A DNA stretch of 17,451 bases from MAG-120531 sp963934855 (GTDB taxonomy: Bacteria > Bacteroidota > Bacteroidia > Flavobacteriales > Flavobacteriaceae): positions 1 to 17,451 of the forward strand of contig CAWWAC010000029.1 in assembly GCA_963934855.1 (NCBI GenBank), read 5' to 3'. The position numbers and the translations under genes are program-made. The notes under the pieces were generated by a model. The model was not told where the DNA came from. It saw only the letters and a program-made list of their open reading frames with translations, and did not search any database. Below are positions 15,151-17,451 of this stretch, in pieces (the first letter of the stretch is position 1; each line of letters opens with the position of its first letter).

Positions 15151-17325
15151 ATGAGAAGTGTTCTAAGTGCCGTTTTACTATTTTTTTCGCTGGGCTTGGT
15201 TGTGGGTCATGCGCAGTCAAAGGCGCATCGGACGGAGGCCAAAAATGACACTATCCCAGTAAAGGCAACAGACACTATTCCTGTAAAAACCGCAGACACC
15301 ATTCCCCTTAAAACTAGGGATTCCCTGCCTCTAAAAGTTCAGGACTCTTTGCCTAAAAAACTTCAGGATACTATAAAAGTATTAACTAAGGCAGACAGTC
15401 TAAAATTGTTAGTAAAAAAATTGGCTGCAAAAGAAGTGGTAAAATTAGATACCATTATAATAGGAATAAAGGATTACAGGCTTATTTCACACCTAAGAGA
15501 CACCACCTTTTTAGACACCACCCTCACTATTCAAAAAGAATATAAATACAACTACCTTAGGCGAGACGATTTTGAACTCATGGCCATGGCTAATATGGGC
15601 CAGCCTTATACAGCACTTGGTGCACAAATAGGTCCTAAAAACTATTTGCCAAGTATTGGTGCAAAAGCCCGGCATTTTGGTTATAAGGAGTTAGAGGACG
15701 TCTTGTATTACAATGTCCCCACACCCCTCACGGAAATGATGTTTAAGACTTCTATGCAAGAAGGCCAGTTTTTAGATTTCATGCTTACTGCCAATACGGC
15801 CAGAAAGACAAACTTTTCCATCACACATACAGGTTTTAGATCATTAGGAAAGTACGCCTATGACCAGGTGCAGTCTAGTAATTTTATAGCCACCTTTAAT
15901 TACCAGACTAAAAATGAGGCCTATAGCATGCGCACTCATTATGCAGCACAAAATATTGAAGGACAAGAACACGGAGGCTTGCCATTTAGAGAAAGACAAT
16001 TTCAATCTGCCAATCCTAGGTTTTTTGACCGCTCTAGAATAGATCTTTATTTTTTTGATGCTCTATCTGTAGCTAGTGGCAAAAGAGTTTTTTTAGATCA
16101 GACTTATAGGCTCACCAGAAGCCGCTCCAATGACTCACTAGCAAAGCCAAGGAAGAGCAGTTTGGTGCTGGGGCATTCTGTAGCTTATGAAACCAGGTCT
16201 TTTCAGTATTTACAATCTTCCAAGAACTCTTATTTTGGAGACGCCTTTGAGAATGTGATTAGAGACAAATCACATTTAAAAACTTTAAATCAAGAAGTTT
16301 CCGCCACTTTTAGTAATCCCCTTTTGGGCCGCCTTAAAACACAGGCTAATTTCTATGACTACCAGTATTATTTTAACAGCTTACTCATTACAGGCAGCCA
16401 GACCATAGCTTCTGCACTTTCAGGTCAGGAATTTACAGTGGGGGGTAGGTATGATAAAATAACAGGCCCCTTTGATCTTAAAGCCGCTCTTGACTACACT
16501 TTAGTGGGAGACTTAACAGCCCACAAAGCCCAAGCCTCTCTTGGCTACTTATTCAACAAGAAACACCGCTTAGAAATAGGAGCACAGAGCCAGTTACGCA
16601 TGCCAGACTTTAATTTTCTTTTGTATCAAAGTGATTATAAAAATTTTAACTGGCAAAACAGCACAGATTTTCAGATGGAGGACAGCAAACGTGCCTACCT
16701 TAAGTTTGATTCAGATTTTTGGGGGCAACTAGACGCTAGCTTCAGTTTAATTAGCAATTACACTTATTTTGCAGGACATCAACCCGTCATTCCAATAGCG
16801 CAGCGCCCAGATAATTACGTATTTGATCAGGTCTTGGATAACGCCTACGTAAAGCCTTTACAGGAAGTAGCAGCCCTATCTCTGATTAAAATAAAATATC
16901 AAAATGAAATTAGGGTAGGGCGTTTCGCTTTAAATAACACTATTATGTACCAGCAGGTGTCTCAGGAAAACGGAGCCCTATTTGTGCCAGAAATTACTAC
17001 TAGAAATACCCTATATTTTTCAAAGAATATTTTTAATGGGGCCATGTTTTTACAGACTGGCCTCACCTTTAAATACTTCACTCCATTTTTAATGGGTGGT
17101 TATAGTCCGGTACTAGGCGAGTTTTACACACAAAATAGCACCCTACTAGGAGGCTATCCACTTGTAGATTTTTTTATAAATGGGAAAGTGAAACAGACCC
17201 GTATTTACTTAAAGGCAGAGCATTTAAATGCCCCCGTTACAGGCTATGACTATTATGTAGCCCCAGGTTATCCCTACAGAGACTTTGTAGTCCGTTTTGG
17301 ATTAGTTTGGAACTTTTTTAAGTAG
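15151..17325 (+). CDS. Putative outer-membrane porin, Bacteroidetes Porin_10 type
   Basis: A 724-residue predicted outer-membrane beta-barrel. A signal peptide ends at about residue 21 (VVGHA). Residues 33-80 are a low-complexity stretch built from 8-residue repeats (DTIPVKAT type). After a linker, the conserved entry to the barrel contains MAMANMGQPYTALGAQ and then NYLPSIGAKARHFGYKELED, followed by YYNVPTPLTEMMFKTSMQEG. From about 200 the protein alternates short aromatic-rich strands and turns through to a C-terminal FVVRFGLVWNFFK, as expected of a barrel. This matches the flavobacterial proteins annotated 'putative porin' (recalled, not searched). What passes through it is unknown. It has its own candidate promoter and follows the susCD terminator. 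Its codon use differs sharply from susCD. No strong terminator is visible in the 126 bases after it. Confidence 0.85.
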   Translation: MRSVLSAVLLFFSLGLVVGHAQSKAHRTEAKNDTIPVKATDTIPVKTADTIPLKTRDSLPLKVQDSLPKKLQDTIKVLTKADSLKLLVKKLAAKEVVKLDTIIIGIKDYRLISHLRDTTFLDTTLTIQKEYKYNYLRRDDFELMAMANMGQPYTALGAQIGPKNYLPSIGAKARHFGYKELEDVLYYNVPTPLTEMMFKTSMQEGQFLDFMLTANTARKTNFSITHTGFRSLGKYAYDQVQSSNFIATFNYQTKNEAYSMRTHYAAQNIEGQEHGGLPFRERQFQSANPRFFDRSRIDLYFFDALSVASGKRVFLDQTYRLTRSRSNDSLAKPRKSSLVLGHSVAYETRSFQYLQSSKNSYFGDAFENVIRDKSHLKTLNQEVSATFSNPLLGRLKTQANFYDYQYYFNSLLITGSQTIASALSGQEFTVGGRYDKITGPFDLKAALDYTLVGDLTAHKAQASLGYLFNKKHRLEIGAQSQLRMPDFNFLLYQSDYKNFNWQNSTDFQMEDSKRAYLKFDSDFWGQLDASFSLISNYTYFAGHQPVIPIAQRPDNYVFDQVLDNAYVKPLQEVAALSLIKIKYQNEIRVGRFALNNTIMYQQVSQENGALFVPEITTRNTLYFSKNIFNGAMFLQTGLTFKYFTPFLMGGYSPVLGEFYTQNSTLLGGYPLVDFFINGKVKQTRIYLKAEHLNAPVTGYDYYVAPGYPYRDFVVRFGLVWNFFK
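15247..15390 (+). repeat. Six in-frame copies of a 24-base tandem repeat
   Basis: Units start at 15247, 15271, 15295, 15319, 15343 and 15367. The encoded octapeptides are DTIPVKAT, DTIPVKTA, DTIPLKTR, DSLPLKVQ, DSLPKKLQ and DTIKVLTK, with pattern D-[TS]-[IL]-P-x-K-x-x. The first three are closest and similarity decays towards the last. A seventh, degenerate DSL unit follows out of the eight-residue phase. The repeat lies between the signal peptide and the barrel of the porin. Confidence 0.85.
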
Positions 17326-17451
17326 GTAGCTCGCTTTTTTTATCTCTTTTTTATTTTTCATTTTAACCTTTTGGCCCTTGGCCGATACTTTTCACCCTCC
17401 CTTACAAACTTTTTATTTACTGTAACTAACTGTAAAATAGGGGTGTGGGGA
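17326..17451. other. Non-coding end of the window
   Basis: These 126 bases are pyrimidine-rich on the plus strand, with T runs at 17335-17341 and 17346-17351 that may serve as a weak terminator for the porin gene. A GGCC-CTT-GGCC mini-hairpin is present. I see no gene here. Confidence 0.4.

Noticed and set aside
1..17451. Search for CRISPR arrays, tRNA or rRNA genes, insertion sequences, phage genes and attachment sites
   Set aside because: No regularly spaced repeats, tRNA-like cloverleafs, transposase or integrase sequences, or terminal inverted repeats were seen. The only tandem repeat is coding, within the porin gene.

Overview
This window is an AT-rich chromosomal segment from a member of the Bacteroidetes, most likely family Flavobacteriaceae. 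The evidence is a SusC/SusD outer-membrane pair, a Bacteroidetes-type putative porin, a DUF5117/DUF4953-type zinc metalloprotease, -7 promoter boxes of the TAnnTTTG type, and starts preceded by A/T-rich leaders rather than Shine-Dalgarno sequences. All large genes look intact. I see no tRNA, rRNA, CRISPR array, insertion sequence or phage gene.

Layout. Positions 73-5888 hold three minus-strand genes: a secreted zinc metalloprotease, an SLC13/DASS-family sodium-coupled anion symporter, and lysyl-tRNA synthetase (lysS), with a strong terminator beyond the metalloprotease. From a divergent 117-base gap at 5889-6005, two plus-strand genes follow: a 52-codon YqaE/Pmp3 membrane peptide (6006-6164) and octanoyltransferase lipB (6194-6889). 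These converge on a minus-strand pair read as rnhB (ribonuclease HII, 9439-10035), then a large unnamed lipoprotein with a propeller-like C-terminal half (6948-9401). The 225-base divergent gap 10036-10260 carries AT-rich inverted repeats, a -7 box and an A-tract leader in front of susC. The susC-susD pair (10261-15032) overlaps by one base and ends in a strong intrinsic terminator. A separately promoted putative porin (15151-17325) follows, with a 24-base tandem repeat near its 5' end.

How the genes fit together. Most of the window is housekeeping: translation (LysS), lipoate attachment (LipB) and RNA/DNA hybrid removal (RNase HII). The rest belongs to the envelope: SusCD import, a porin, a cell-envelope lipoprotein, a secreted protease and an inner-membrane symporter. 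The SusCD pair has no carbohydrate-active enzyme, sulfatase or dedicated regulator beside it, so it is not a classical polysaccharide utilisation locus. Its arginine codon use suggests high expression.

I do not see a clearly novel multi-gene system. The most useful observations are the small Pmp3-like gene, the unnamed lipoprotein coupled to rnhB, the winged-helix-like tail on LysS, the orphan SusCD pair with its codon bias, and the in-frame repeat in the porin.
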